A DNA stretch of 64,000 nt from Hofstenia miamia (lineage: Eukaryota > Xenacoelomorpha > Acoela), in NCBI GenBank assembly GCA_004352715.1, contig SCFE01000066.1, forward strand, positions 1,607,188 to 1,671,187, written 5' to 3'. A program made the translations under genes and the position numbers. A model generated the notes under the pieces. That model searched no databases and was not told where the DNA came from. It worked only from the letters and a program-made list of their open reading frames with translations. Positions 10,672 to 21,258 of this stretch are shown here, in pieces; the first letter of the stretch is position 1; every line of letters starts with the position of its first letter.

Positions 10672-10870
10672 TGTGGCATAATCCATCAATATAACCATGT
10701 GTGGTCAAAGTGAGAAGAAATATGGATGTAACTAAGACTAAAATGTAATGATGATTAAATTGTAAACTCATGGTTATGATTGATTATTTGATTTGTAAAT
10801 TGTTTTATGCAGTTTGATATATAAAATTTACTCGACAGTATTTGGCAAAAACAAAGATGGCCAAACAGTG
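10672..10870 (+). repeat. Family A terminal repeat, first 200 bases
   Basis: TGTGGCATAATCC onward matches the reverse complement of about 58260-58450, down to the TTTGGCAAAA stretch. It then gives way at 10871 to the start of another LTR. Confidence 0.65.
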
Positions 10871-11130
10871 TGTAACATCCTCCCCCTGGCCTATTTGCAC
10901 CGTGTATTATTGTTGATAATTGTCACTCAGTAAATTGCAGGTGAAGAGTTACTAAGTTATTGAACCGCCAAACTTTTCATTTTTAGTTAACTAGTTAAGT
11001 TAATTGAATATTAATTATCACTGTTTAGGTGACGGAGCTGTGTGATGTTTCTTCTTCAGTTCTTCTGTGGTCTACTGCCTGAAGCCGATCTCCACAACAC
11101 AGTTCCCCTCCTTCATGAATGATGAATGAA
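10871..11130 (+). repeat. Start of an LTR (TGTAACATCCTCCCCC), related to the family B LTRs
   Basis: The start TGTAACATCC and internal segments such as TTTAGGTGACGGAGC and AAGCCGATCTCCACAACACAG parallel 39629-40585 (TGTAACATCC, TTTAGGTGATGAAGC, AAGCTGATCTCCACATC). It runs into the N gap at 11131. Confidence 0.55.
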
Positions 11131-12130
11131 NNNNNNNNNNNNNNNNNNNNNNNNNNNNNNNNNNNNNNNNNNNNNNNNNNNNNNNNNNNNNNNNNNNNNN
11201 NNNNNNNNNNNNNNNNNNNNNNNNNNNNNNNNNNNNNNNNNNNNNNNNNNNNNNNNNNNNNNNNNNNNNNNNNNNNNNNNNNNNNNNNNNNNNNNNNNNN
11301 NNNNNNNNNNNNNNNNNNNNNNNNNNNNNNNNNNNNNNNNNNNNNNNNNNNNNNNNNNNNNNNNNNNNNNNNNNNNNNNNNNNNNNNNNNNNNNNNNNNN
11401 NNNNNNNNNNNNNNNNNNNNNNNNNNNNNNNNNNNNNNNNNNNNNNNNNNNNNNNNNNNNNNNNNNNNNNNNNNNNNNNNNNNNNNNNNNNNNNNNNNNN
11501 NNNNNNNNNNNNNNNNNNNNNNNNNNNNNNNNNNNNNNNNNNNNNNNNNNNNNNNNNNNNNNNNNNNNNNNNNNNNNNNNNNNNNNNNNNNNNNNNNNNN
11601 NNNNNNNNNNNNNNNNNNNNNNNNNNNNNNNNNNNNNNNNNNNNNNNNNNNNNNNNNNNNNNNNNNNNNNNNNNNNNNNNNNNNNNNNNNNNNNNNNNNN
11701 NNNNNNNNNNNNNNNNNNNNNNNNNNNNNNNNNNNNNNNNNNNNNNNNNNNNNNNNNNNNNNNNNNNNNNNNNNNNNNNNNNNNNNNNNNNNNNNNNNNN
11801 NNNNNNNNNNNNNNNNNNNNNNNNNNNNNNNNNNNNNNNNNNNNNNNNNNNNNNNNNNNNNNNNNNNNNNNNNNNNNNNNNNNNNNNNNNNNNNNNNNNN
11901 NNNNNNNNNNNNNNNNNNNNNNNNNNNNNNNNNNNNNNNNNNNNNNNNNNNNNNNNNNNNNNNNNNNNNNNNNNNNNNNNNNNNNNNNNNNNNNNNNNNN
12001 NNNNNNNNNNNNNNNNNNNNNNNNNNNNNNNNNNNNNNNNNNNNNNNNNNNNNNNNNNNNNNNNNNNNNNNNNNNNNNNNNNNNNNNNNNNNNNNNNNNN
12101 NNNNNNNNNNNNNNNNNNNNNNNNNNNNNN
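11131..12130. other. Assembly gap (1000 N)
   Basis: Exactly 1000 N, hiding the right end of the family A element and of the following LTR. Confidence 0.99.
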
Positions 12131-13520
12131 ATTTGAATTAGTGTAACTTTCAAGAGGAATTTTTTCATTTAAATTGTTTTAGACGCATTAGTAATTAACA
12201 ATTTTTATAGTCATCATGCTTTCTTCTAAATGCATGAAAAATTATTTAAGAAAAACTCATGCTGAATCGCTAACAGTGTTTTTACTGTGAGTAACATTTC
12301 GGAAAGACAATAAAAGTGCATCTTTGTAGACATTTAAACACAGAAATATACCAACATCCTCATGAACTTAAAGAAAATAATTTTGACATAATAATAAGAA
12401 CAAAGAACACTAAACTAGCAGTAGCAATCATATTAATAAAGTAGATCACTGTGATTTTTCCATTTCTTGAAATAACAAAGTATAGTGTTCTGAATATAAT
12501 TACAGTAAACAAATGTGTTCAACATTCTTCAATAAAAATACTTATAACCACCTCAACGGCATTTTTAGTTGTTTTTCTTATTAAATAAAGAAAATACTGG
12601 TGAGCAGAATGTCCTAAAATTAAAAATATATGATACAAAAAATGAAATAGATATGAATTTGCTAAAAGTTTTCACTCCATGTATTTATATAAACAATCAT
12701 TTTGCATTCAACGTAATGTTTATGATGATAATACAATAATGTGCAATGACTTTGCTCTGTGTGATACACTGTTTTATAATTATTAATTATTAGGAAAACC
12801 GCGATTCATTAAGCATATTTATATATCATTGAGATTGGGCGAATATTTTAAATAAGTCATAAATCTATTTTTGTATATCCATATAACAATATTTTTAGTG
12901 TTTTTGGCAAAAATTATTAGACTAAAATGAAGTGATGCAAATTTCATCAAATGATAAAACATGTATAATTTCAATGTTTATGGAAAGAGAAATTCTATGC
13001 ATACAATTAATGCATTTTGTTCCCTGGGCAATCGCTACTATTTCATACATTAAATAATGCTATGAGGAATTTTTGCTTTTCTACTTGCAAAACTTTACCA
13101 AATATTTATAAATGTTTGAAAAATATGCTAAAGGTAGGTATTTCTAAAGTCTTTATATAATAAAGAAACTGTATATTGCTAAGTCAAACCTAGAAGCATA
13201 TATACCATTAAAAGCTATAAACCATTCAACATAAACAATGATCTGCAATTTCTTTGATTTTGAACAGGAAATTTATTTCTTTAAAGATCTTTTAAGATAA
13301 AAATTTCCATTCTTTGACGATCAGTAATGTCTTTAATTTTATACAAGAATTTTAAATGGGCATACTCAGCATTAAGAATTTTTTTTGGTAAAGTTCATAA
13401 TTATTGGTCTACATTGAATCGATCTAGCAATAATTCTATTGGACTGGAGCGGATTCGTATTATATATTTAAAGTTTCAGGTGCTGGATCAGTCTTCGCCC
13501 TTAGTTTTCGCTGTGTTTTC
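12131..13520. other. AT-rich intergenic sequence, nothing assigned
   Basis: No long ORF, recognisable repeat boundary or RNA gene was seen on either strand. Confidence 0.5.
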
Positions 13521-13523
13521 TTA

Positions 13524-13756
13524 AGCCCATGCTACACGAACAACTTTTGTCGCCAATTTTTGTTGGCCAACGAAAATCGTTCGTGTAGCACCCCTCTTCT
13601 ACAACTAAAATCGGAGTAATTATCAAATCAACAACAAAAGTTGGCGACAAATGTTGTTCGTTCGGACGACAGAAATTGGTGACAAAAGTTGGCAACAAAA
13701 GTTGTTGGTTCGGACGACAAAAATCAGCGACAAAAGTTGTTCTTGTAGCATGGGCT
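13524..13756. mobile_element. PIF/Harbinger-type MITE (TTA target duplication)
   Basis: A 233 bp element flanked by TTA at 13521-13523 and 13757-13759. The terminal inverted repeats start AGCCCATGCTACACGAACAA and match over about 29 of 31 bases. The interior carries repeats of 'GACAAAAGTTG' and folds largely on itself. A 3 bp TTA/TAA duplication is typical of PIF/Harbinger insertions. It is too short to encode a transposase. Confidence 0.75.
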
Positions 13757-13759
13757 TTA

Positions 13760-14540
13760 GCTGCCAACAAGCCCGCATCAACAGGAAAAAAATCAGGTCT
13801 GGATAGGTTTTTAACCCGGGCACGGGTGACAATATTTATCGTTTTATACATTTTTCTAATGTTCTACCTGTACATGTATACAACATGGATTATTATTATA
13901 TTTCATTTGAGATTTCATTTCATATACATATTTACTCTTGTAATTACTATTTATGTTTATTCAAGTTATTATTCTAATAAGCCGCCAATTGATGCATTGA
14001 ATTCAACCTATCATATTATTCAATTAATGAACAGATACTTAATTTCAGACATGATAAATTTCGACAAGGATGTTACATTTTTCAGACCCGGGCCTAGTTC
14101 CGGCTTTGATTAGCTATCGACTTCGTCATTAGACCAGTCAAAATCAATTTCTTTCCCTGCTGTTCTCTCAATAGACAGCAGCGCGAATATTATTATATTT
14201 ATTGAATGTCTTAGAATTTCATTTTTCGCATGAGGGTTTGGCAAGGAGAATTAAAGTTATCAGGAGTAATTTGAATGAAATCCAATCAAAACAGTATTGT
14301 ATAGGGGTAACGATGACAGAAAATGTATGATATAGCTCAAGGAAAAAAAGTGGCCACGTTATAAACACATTTTTGATAACAAACGAAAGACAAATAGAGG
14401 CTTATAAAATATATTTGAAAATATAATTGTCTCAGCTTGTAACCTGGTGACAAAGTTATTTGACAAGTTTGCCATGCAAAGCGTGACTCGCAGATAAACA
14501 TCTTGAAACTGAATCCATTAAACGGAGTTTAACTTCTTAA
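13760..14540. other. AT-rich sequence without assigned gene
   Basis: An ORF crossing the MITE border into this stretch (to 14113) is not supported by anything else. GC-rich patches (CCCGGGCACGGG, 13816; GACCCGGGCC, 14085) suggest a decayed element, but I could not define its ends. Confidence 0.35.
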
Positions 14541-14830
14541 GTTATTTGGTGTTGCGATTCAAGGATGTAACTTTTTAATTCTTTCAGATTTGCATTATCT
14601 TTTTTCGACAAAATCCTTCAGAATCTACCACACGTTCTCTACGTGTACTAGATCTTGCAAATTCGGTGGCTATTGCATAACTTGAATATTATAATTGGTA
14701 AAAAATTCCTTTGTCGATTATGAGGCATAAGAGGTTGCTCCATTTTGTTCTAAGATCTATGAATCAGGATATAACAGTTTGTGTATGGTACAAATTCCTC
14801 GATTATTTGGCAATATTTTGAACTATTAAT
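14540..14830 (-). pseudogene. Decayed Tc1/mariner transposase fragment
   Basis: The - strand translation, with stops and gaps, reads like the C-terminal catalytic part of Tc1-type transposases. It shows 'ILEQNGATSYAS' (family FQQDGAPCHTS, containing the second catalytic Asp), then TKEFFTNYNIQVMQ, and 'ENVW-ILKDFVEKR' (family PIENVWGILKRRVEKR, containing the third catalytic acidic residue region). The Asp of the QDGA motif is replaced by Asn, so it is inactive on this reading. The terminal inverted repeats were not located. Confidence 0.6.
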
Positions 14831-15221
14831 TGCAGCAGTGCCATCTAGTAACATTAGATGAAATCCAAATTTTGAAAAGTGGCCACTATTTTTTATTTGA
14901 GATATAGAAACTGACTGTACGGAATAGTTGAATAACTTTATTTCAATATGACAGTTTAATACGTGACCTAAAACTGAAGGCCGTTTCTAAAAACGTGCCT
15001 GTAAAAGTCTGCACAAATGAGCCATTGAATGAAAGTTATTGCAGTTATAGAAAAACTATGATTTCTATGTTAATGGTATAATAATTAAGACATTCAAATA
15101 TGACACTGCATACATAAAACTTGCACACGTATTTCATTTCTTGAATTTTTCTCCAACGGCAACACGTTCATATATATATATATATATTCAAATGTAATTA
15201 TTCTGAGTTTTGATATATTCA

Positions 15222-15272
15222 TGTTAGCTAGACGTTATAGACCGGTTTCGATTATAAATCATCTTCAGTATA
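15222..15272 (-). ncRNA. Hammerhead-ribozyme-like motif in an inverted Penelope terminal repeat
   Basis: Read on the - strand: CTGAAGA (15262-15268), helix II GATT/AATC, GAAA (15246-15249), palindromic ACCGGT (15241-15246), and the predicted cleavage-site C at 15240. Helix I (15234-15239 with 15269-15274) has five pairs. The core follows CUGANGA...GAAA with an extra U before helix II. It is the inverted counterpart of the motif at 15536-15576. Confidence 0.6.
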
Positions 15273-15300
15273 ATTCTCGAGAATAAAAGAACATCTAAAT

Positions 15301-15474
15301 GGGCACCTAAGATCAGAAATATATTTATATAAACATACTGCAAGTGAAGATAATTTTTATATACTACTAAGATCAAATTATATAAAAATTGGTGAAGCAA
15401 TTATAATTAAGGAAACTAAGAAAGATTTACTATTAAATATTCAACAAAGCATGCTAACATTAAATTTATATTAG
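15301..15474 (+). pseudogene. Penelope-like element, C-terminal coding tail
   Basis: An open frame runs GHLRSEIYLYKH ... to IKIGEAIIIKETKK and ends LTLNLY at a TAG. The last 30 residues match the tail of the second Penelope-like copy at 51576-51670 (LKIGETLIMRQTKK, ITLNLF). In these retroelements this is the end of the GIY-YIG endonuclease part that follows the reverse transcriptase. The rest of the protein is missing, so the copy is 5' truncated. It is flanked by inverted copies of the terminal repeat. Confidence 0.6.
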
Positions 15475-15535
15475 AAGTGTATGCAATATTTAGTTTATAA
15501 AGTGTAGTTATTGTGAAATTTATTACCGCATTATT

Positions 15536-15576
15536 GTTATACTGAAGATGATTTATAAACGAAACCGGTCTATAAC
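15536..15576 (+). ncRNA. Hammerhead-ribozyme-like motif in a Penelope terminal repeat
   Basis: Helix I is perfect over six pairs (GTTATA 15536-15541 with TATAAC 15571-15576). The core is CTGAAGA at 15542-15548, a short helix II, and GAAA at 15561-15564. Helix III is the self-complementary ACCGGT (15564-15569), with cleavage expected after C15570. Penelope-like elements are known to carry minimal hammerhead motifs in their terminal repeats, with a helix III so short that the active form is thought to be a dimer. Helix II here has one mismatch, compared with none in the 15241 copy. Confidence 0.7.
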
Positions 15577-15597
15577 GTCTAGCTAACATGAATATAT

Positions 15598-15754
15598 NNN
15601 NNNNNNNNNNNNNNNNNNNNNNNNNNNNNNNNNNNNNNNNNNNNNNNNNNNNNNNNNNNNNNNNNNNNNNNNNNNNNNNNNNNNNNNNNNNNNNNNNNNN
15701 NNNNNNNNNNNNNNNNNNNNNNNNNNNNNNNNNNNNNNNNNNNNNNNNNNNNNN
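15598..15754. other. Assembly gap (157 N) followed by (ATT)n
   Basis: N run immediately followed by an (ATT)n array to about 15802. Confidence 0.95.
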
Positions 15755-15758
15755 ATCA

Positions 15759-15802
<44 letters not shown>

Positions 15803-15899
15803 CATTTCTCTTGGACCTAGAAATAAAGAATCTGCTCAGTTTCAACTCCATTACCTTAGAAAATGCCGCCGAATATTATATAGGGCATTACACCACTAA

Positions 15900-16545
15900 G
15901 ACTGCAAGAATACAACATTGCTATGGTAAATTAATGTCACATTGTAAAGGCCATTTCTTTACGCAACATTTCTGAGGCTTTTCTATATTTTTTTTACTGT
16001 GTATCTTAAATAAGAGTAATAAATAATAATCCGAGCAGACATTTGGTCTGTATTAATTAGGTTAAATAAATGACTAACGTTAGCTTTTATTTTTTAAAAC
16101 GTTTGATAAATATCAGTAAAAAGTAACCATGCAAGCAGGAGCTTTCAATATTGAATTTGTCAAATGAAATCAACATGAGGAACGTGTGTAAGTGCTTCCA
16201 TGTGATATTGAATTTGCCTGACGAATTCCCCAAATTGAACCAATGTAATCGGGGCTTTGGATATTTACTATTTGAATATTAAAGCTATTATAAGAATAAT
16301 TTATGCAAAGCTTTTACACTAAATGAATATTGCTTGAAAACAAGTAAAAATTGATTTTAAATTTATGTAGAATAAAAAAATTCCATTTAAATTTTAAATA
16401 CGCAAATTTATTAGCACATTGTTGAAGAATATAGACTAGGACATTTTAGCCAAAGCAACATTATTTCATTATTATAAAATTATGATTTTTGCTGTTGTAA
16501 TGAAATTTCAATGCTCACATGTTTGTTATACGAAATTTACAGGAT
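15900..16545. other. AT-rich sequence, nothing assigned
   Basis: No ORF, repeat boundary or RNA gene supported. Confidence 0.4.
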
Positions 16546-16553
16546 GCCCTAAA

Positions 16554-16984
16554 TAGAGGTCGACGGTAAACCGAACCGAAACCGAAACCGCGGTTTTTAC
16601 GCAGACCGAAACTGAACCGACTCATTTCCACTAGCACGGTTTCAAACGGTTTTCAATCACTGGTAATTAGTAGCTGTGTAATACTGCCAAAGCTCTCGCT
16701 ACTGGCGAAAAAGTGGTTGGCAATTCAGGCAACAAATGTGTCATCAGAACGCATGGGTTCAATTGGATCGAACACGATCACCAAAAAGCGATGGTCTTTC
16801 TGGTGTCAATGTTTCTTCTCTCATTAAGACTAAGAAAAACTTGATATTAATCTTGTAAACCCATAAGAAAATATAGCTTTGAAATTACATGTTTTCATTA
16901 CAGAACAAACCCGAAACCGCGGTTTTTGCCCCAAAACCGATCCGAACCGAACCGAAGTTAAAATTTCAAAACCCTCGACCTCTA
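16554..16984. mobile_element. hAT-type non-autonomous element with CCGAACCG-rich ends
   Basis: A 431 bp element. It starts TAGAGGTCGA and ends TCGACCTCTA. It is flanked by GCCCTAAA (16546-16553) and GCCCTAAG (16985-16992), an 8 bp target duplication with one mismatch. Subterminal runs of CCGAACCGAAACCG and AACCGCGGTTTTT occur at both ends. The 8 bp duplication and short inverted ends are the hAT signature. There is no transposase frame. Confidence 0.75.
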
Positions 16985-17176
16985 GCCCTAAGCAGCTTAT
17001 GTAATTATTCTTTAGTAATGATAAACACCTACAAATTTGCTTTCAACTTAATTATCTCCCAAAAAGTTATCAGCCCAAGCATAATCGATTTTGTTTTTTT
17101 TGCGTTCACACTTAAAAATTTTGCTGACAACCTCATTTAATCTGTTAAAGTTATGGACAAAGTTCAAGGTCTGAAC

Positions 17177-17462
17177 TAGAGAGTGACATCGGGAATCCGA
17201 TCAAACCCGACCTTATTTTCGATTAGATTAATACAAAAGATAGTGATGTCATCCACAATTCCATTCGTAAAAGATCTAAGTCATTACGTGATATCAATTA
17301 ATGGTTACGCTTACCATATCAGAAAATGATCCAAGACGTGAGTATTGCGAATTAAAATCTACGTTTCGGGTCGTGCTCGTGTAGAAAATTTTTTGATCTA
17401 GTTGTGTTCTGATTTTGAATATTCTGATCGGGTCCACGATACGTTCATATTTTCATTCTCTA
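17177..17462. mobile_element. hAT-type MITE
   Basis: A 286 bp element with ends TAGAGAGTGA and TCATTCTCTA, flanked by a perfect 8 bp duplication, GTCTGAAC (17169-17176 and 17463-17470). It is internally AT-rich with GATCGGGT/ACCCGATC-like inner repeats and no coding capacity. Confidence 0.8.
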
Positions 17463-17470
17463 GTCTGAAC

Positions 17471-20138
17471 GATACTTAACACTAAACTATGATACATAAT
17501 GAAGGAAAGCATGAAATCAGAGTTAGTTAAATGTTTTCGATCTAGTAAAACTAAAATCAGGCAACATGGATGCATTCAAATCAGAATCTCAACAATTTTT
17601 TGTCCGTTTCTAATTTGTGAAATCTCAAAATTCACGTGAATCCTGACCAGATACAGATTCTATGTATACATACAAGTCTCTTTCGGTTGATCCATCTATT
17701 TTTATATTGTGCAAACTGAATTATCTAACATGCTACATTCCATAGGAGTCATTCAGGTAATTAAAATGTAGCAATTGTAGTTTTCAATTAAACAATGACA
17801 TTCAAGAAACTCAAAGTGCACTTCCACGTTTTAATAGTTTTGACATTTAAGTTCTATAAGCTCTTATGCATTTCAACAATGTGCTCATGTTTCAAATAGA
17901 TTCTTCAGATAGAAATTCTTCTAACATTAAGCATTAAAACATAATCAAGCTTTTTTGAATTAATGACAGAATAAAATAATAACATAAAATTATTTCAATT
18001 CGATAACATAAATATAGACTTCAACGAAATCCAGTAGTTCTTAATGCGTTAAAACTGAAAAGCCACAAGACAAATAAAACATTAATTTACATTTCGCCAA
18101 GTTTACTACTAAATTGAACCAATTGAATCGGGTCGACGCCTTGCAGCTTTGTTAGACCTATTGAATTTAATCTATGTATAAATCATTAGCATGTATAGTA
18201 GAAATAATATTTACTTTACATTAAATATCTTGTAATTGTGATTTATGAAATTATTAAATTTTAAAGAAATACTAAGAAAAATGTACAATTAGCATGCTAT
18301 GGTTAAAAGATCAAAAGCTTTCAAAAGATCCAATTAAGTAGTCGCTCCAATTTTTTCATTGGGATTCCGGTGTGCCATCCGTTGATCTACTCGAAATCTA
18401 AACGGCCTATTTAATATCAGAATCTACGCATGTAAGTGGTCAATCGCTTAATTAATTAGAGTCTCTTGGCAATGATGCTCATTCAGAAATTATTGGCAAA
18501 TGATGGATCGTTTAACTAAACAGCATTGAGTTCAGAGGGATTTAAGCTATTCAAGACAATAATTTAAAGTCTCTCAATAAAGAAATATTATCCATGATTC
18601 TTTAAAAAGCAGAGGTGCAAGCGAATTCAGATTAATTGAGATTCACTGGTAAATATTGCATAGTAACTAATTCCATAATTGAGCAAGATTCGTTTCTAAT
18701 TTACATATGGACATTAATAATTATTCATTATTCACGAGTATAGGCATATCATTGGCCGTAGATGGAATCGAATCCAAAATTCTGAGATACGAAAAATCCG
18801 GATTTAAGACTTCAAGAAAAGATATTTTTGAATCCGAAACTGATCCGTACTTAAGTATACAAACAGTAAATATATAAGGTCTTAAACTATATAGCTGCTG
18901 CTTACAAATGCGAAAACAATATTTCAAATTTTTCAAAGCGATCTTGAGAAAAAATTTTCTTTGGTTTGTAATTGTTGTCAAAGGGAAGAAAATTCTTACT
19001 GCATCAATTACAATTGCTTTAACAAATACTGCCTATAACACTGATAATGAATATAAATTAAGAATTGCTCTACCAAAACTCCATCACGTTCATTTTTTGC
19101 ATATTTGGAAGCTTTTTGAAATAATGAAATTTCTAAAATACGTCACTGAAAATAAAAAAATATTATATAGATTTGAAATTTGTGAGTTTTCGATGGTCTT
19201 CAGTGTTAGAAATAGGTCACATGATTTAACCTATGATCCAGTCGACCCATCAGTTAATTAGTCATTACCCATGCTTTTAAAGTACTGAATTGACCCGTCA
19301 TTTTATGCGACACTTTGCCTGTAACTATTATTCAACTTGAAAAAAATGCAACATAAATCTTATATATAAATATGGTTGTTTTGCATGCCTCAATGACAAT
19401 GGAGAGAGTCAACTCTCTAGGAGTGCGGACATACTACTGTGCAGCAATAATTCTGCAAATCAAGATCAATATCGTAATGTTAGTAATACTAGGGCAATTA
19501 CTACAGCAATGTTTCTTTACTTATCACAAAAGACAAAATTTCGTTCTTGATAAAAGAGATTAAATTGCAGACTCATTATAAATTTGAATCTCTTATAAAA
19601 CACAAGCAACCCCACTGATGTTATTTTTCACTTCATCGTCACCATCAGAGGAGAAATTTAGAGGCAGGCGCTGGTTGTCCAGTGAACGCTCCTTGCTTGT
19701 TTGAGTATGATTGTATCAAGTGTACGAGCTACTTTGTCAGTCTAGTAACTACCTGGTTCCAACTGGAAGTGTTTAATTTATAGAGAAGAATAGAGTAGTA
19801 TCGCATATTTCATAAAAACTATAGAAATAAATTGGAAATAATATAATTAAAAAATTTTCTTACAACTCTTATTTAATAAAAATCTACTGACGAAGAAAGA
19901 ATATAGTTTTCTTCTTTGTGTTTTATATTCATCATAACAATAATGACCAGATATCATGGTAAAACTTTTGGAGTAATTGAGTAAAAGGTCTTCTCAAATA
20001 GAAGTAGTGATTGTCTATATTTTAGATAGAAAAAATTTGCAAATTGTTTGTTTAGATGCTCACTACACAAAGGGGTGTATCTGACGGGCGATCAGAAGAG
20101 AAGGGAGGAAATATATGTATATGTATTTTTATATATAT
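17471..20138. other. AT-rich intergenic sequence with a degenerate dispersed repeat
   Basis: About 17750-18010 resembles 53590-53830: shared TACATTC..TAG...TCAATTRAA, CACTCAAAGTACA-like and ...TTGACATTTA.GTTC stretches. An ORF at 18908-19261 shows no recognisable domain and I leave it uncalled. Confidence 0.35.
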
Positions 20139-20145
20139 ATATATN

Positions 20146-21237
20146 GCAATTATATAGCAACATACCCAATTGCAATTTGATATAATGAAGTAACTTTGTA
20201 ATTAACAAAACATAAAAGCACAATTTTCTATGCAATTGAAGTGTGATGGAAAATTTGAATTACTAATGCATTTGTAATTAAAATTTAATACTTAATGCAG
20301 TGTTGTAGTTATTTGCTTGTAGAAATTCCTTTTATTTGTCTAAAGAGTTTTCAATAGAAACATGTTTTTTATCAAATGAAATAATCAATTGGCTTTTAGT
20401 AATATTCAAAATTGAAATGTTAGTGATAGGTATACCTGCTATTCTTTCCTTAAGTAATATTTAATGTCCTCACTGACCAGCTGACAACGATGTACGCTAA
20501 GGACCTGTTTCAAAGAAACAAATATAAATTCAAAATATAACTTAATTATTTATTTTCTCCCGGGAAAAAATAAAATATAAATATCTTTCCACTGCAATTA
20601 TTTTTGTTCTATCGAAAATAACAATGTTTCATCATTGTTGATTTGTTGCAGCCCAGACAAAAATTTTCTCTTTGCGATATCTTGAGAACATCTCACTGAT
20701 GCCAACTTACATCCTTCGGATGTCAATAAACACCCTGATCTATGATAAAAATATGCTCGTGCGGTTAATGTTCCCACTGATTCTCAGTGGGATACAACAT
20801 ATCGCAAGTGCTCACTCACTTTGAGAATATAATAACAATTTCATCAAATTACTGCTATTATTTTATTTCTAAAATTGTTTCAACAGTTATGTTCAACAGA
20901 ACAATATATGACCTAAGAGCGTATAAATAGCATCTTGGTTTCTGTTTTTTGCATAATCATAATAATGATGTTATCATTACGGAAAATTATTTCATCGTTT
21001 AAAAATTTACTTAAATTTTGAAACAGTATTTTTAAAAATAATAATGCAGCGCAATCAAAATTTTTAATATTTCATTTGTTTTATAGTTTGGGAATTGTAC
21101 AAAATTTATGAATATATTAGTTCAGATAATATTTAAGTAGGAGATTCCATAAACATCAATTTGGACGGATGGATTGGACAAAAATACGATACTTCTAGGT
21201 TGCCTTCTACTTTGCACACCCGCGACTTCCATCGATG
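20146..21237. repeat. 1.1 kb tandem duplication, copy 1
   Basis: It matches 21259-22354 almost base for base with a few indels, mostly in the first 350 bases. Each copy is preceded by a short TA run interrupted by one N (20145 and 21238). Such single-N joins at a duplicated end suggest assembly of the same locus twice rather than a biological tandem repeat. The first part (about 20185-20510) is a dispersed repeat also present near 62280-62560. Confidence 0.85.
20666..20827 (+). ncRNA. Predicted cloverleaf-like RNA or DNA fold
   Basis: Closing stem: TTGCGATAT (20672-20680) pairs with ATATCGCAA (20799-20807), nine perfect pairs, extended by TTCTC/GAGAA (20666-20670 with 20823-20827). Three hairpins lie inside: TGAGA-ACA-TCTCA (20683-20695), ACATCC-TTC-GGATGT (20709-20723) and CCCACTGA-TTC-TCAGTGGG (20773-20791). 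It is not a tRNA: there is no T-loop consensus and no CCA-ready acceptor. The fold is also present in the duplicate copy, with the closing stem starting at 21788. The function is unknown. Confidence 0.4.
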
Positions 21238-21258
21238 NATATATATATCATTGTGCAA

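Noticed and set aside
13676-14113. 145-residue ORF with a hydrophobic stretch
   Set aside because: It begins inside the PIF MITE and its composition simply reflects the repeat and AT-rich flank.
18908-19261. 117-residue ORF
   Set aside because: No domain, no codon-like pattern, and the local sequence resembles decayed repeats.
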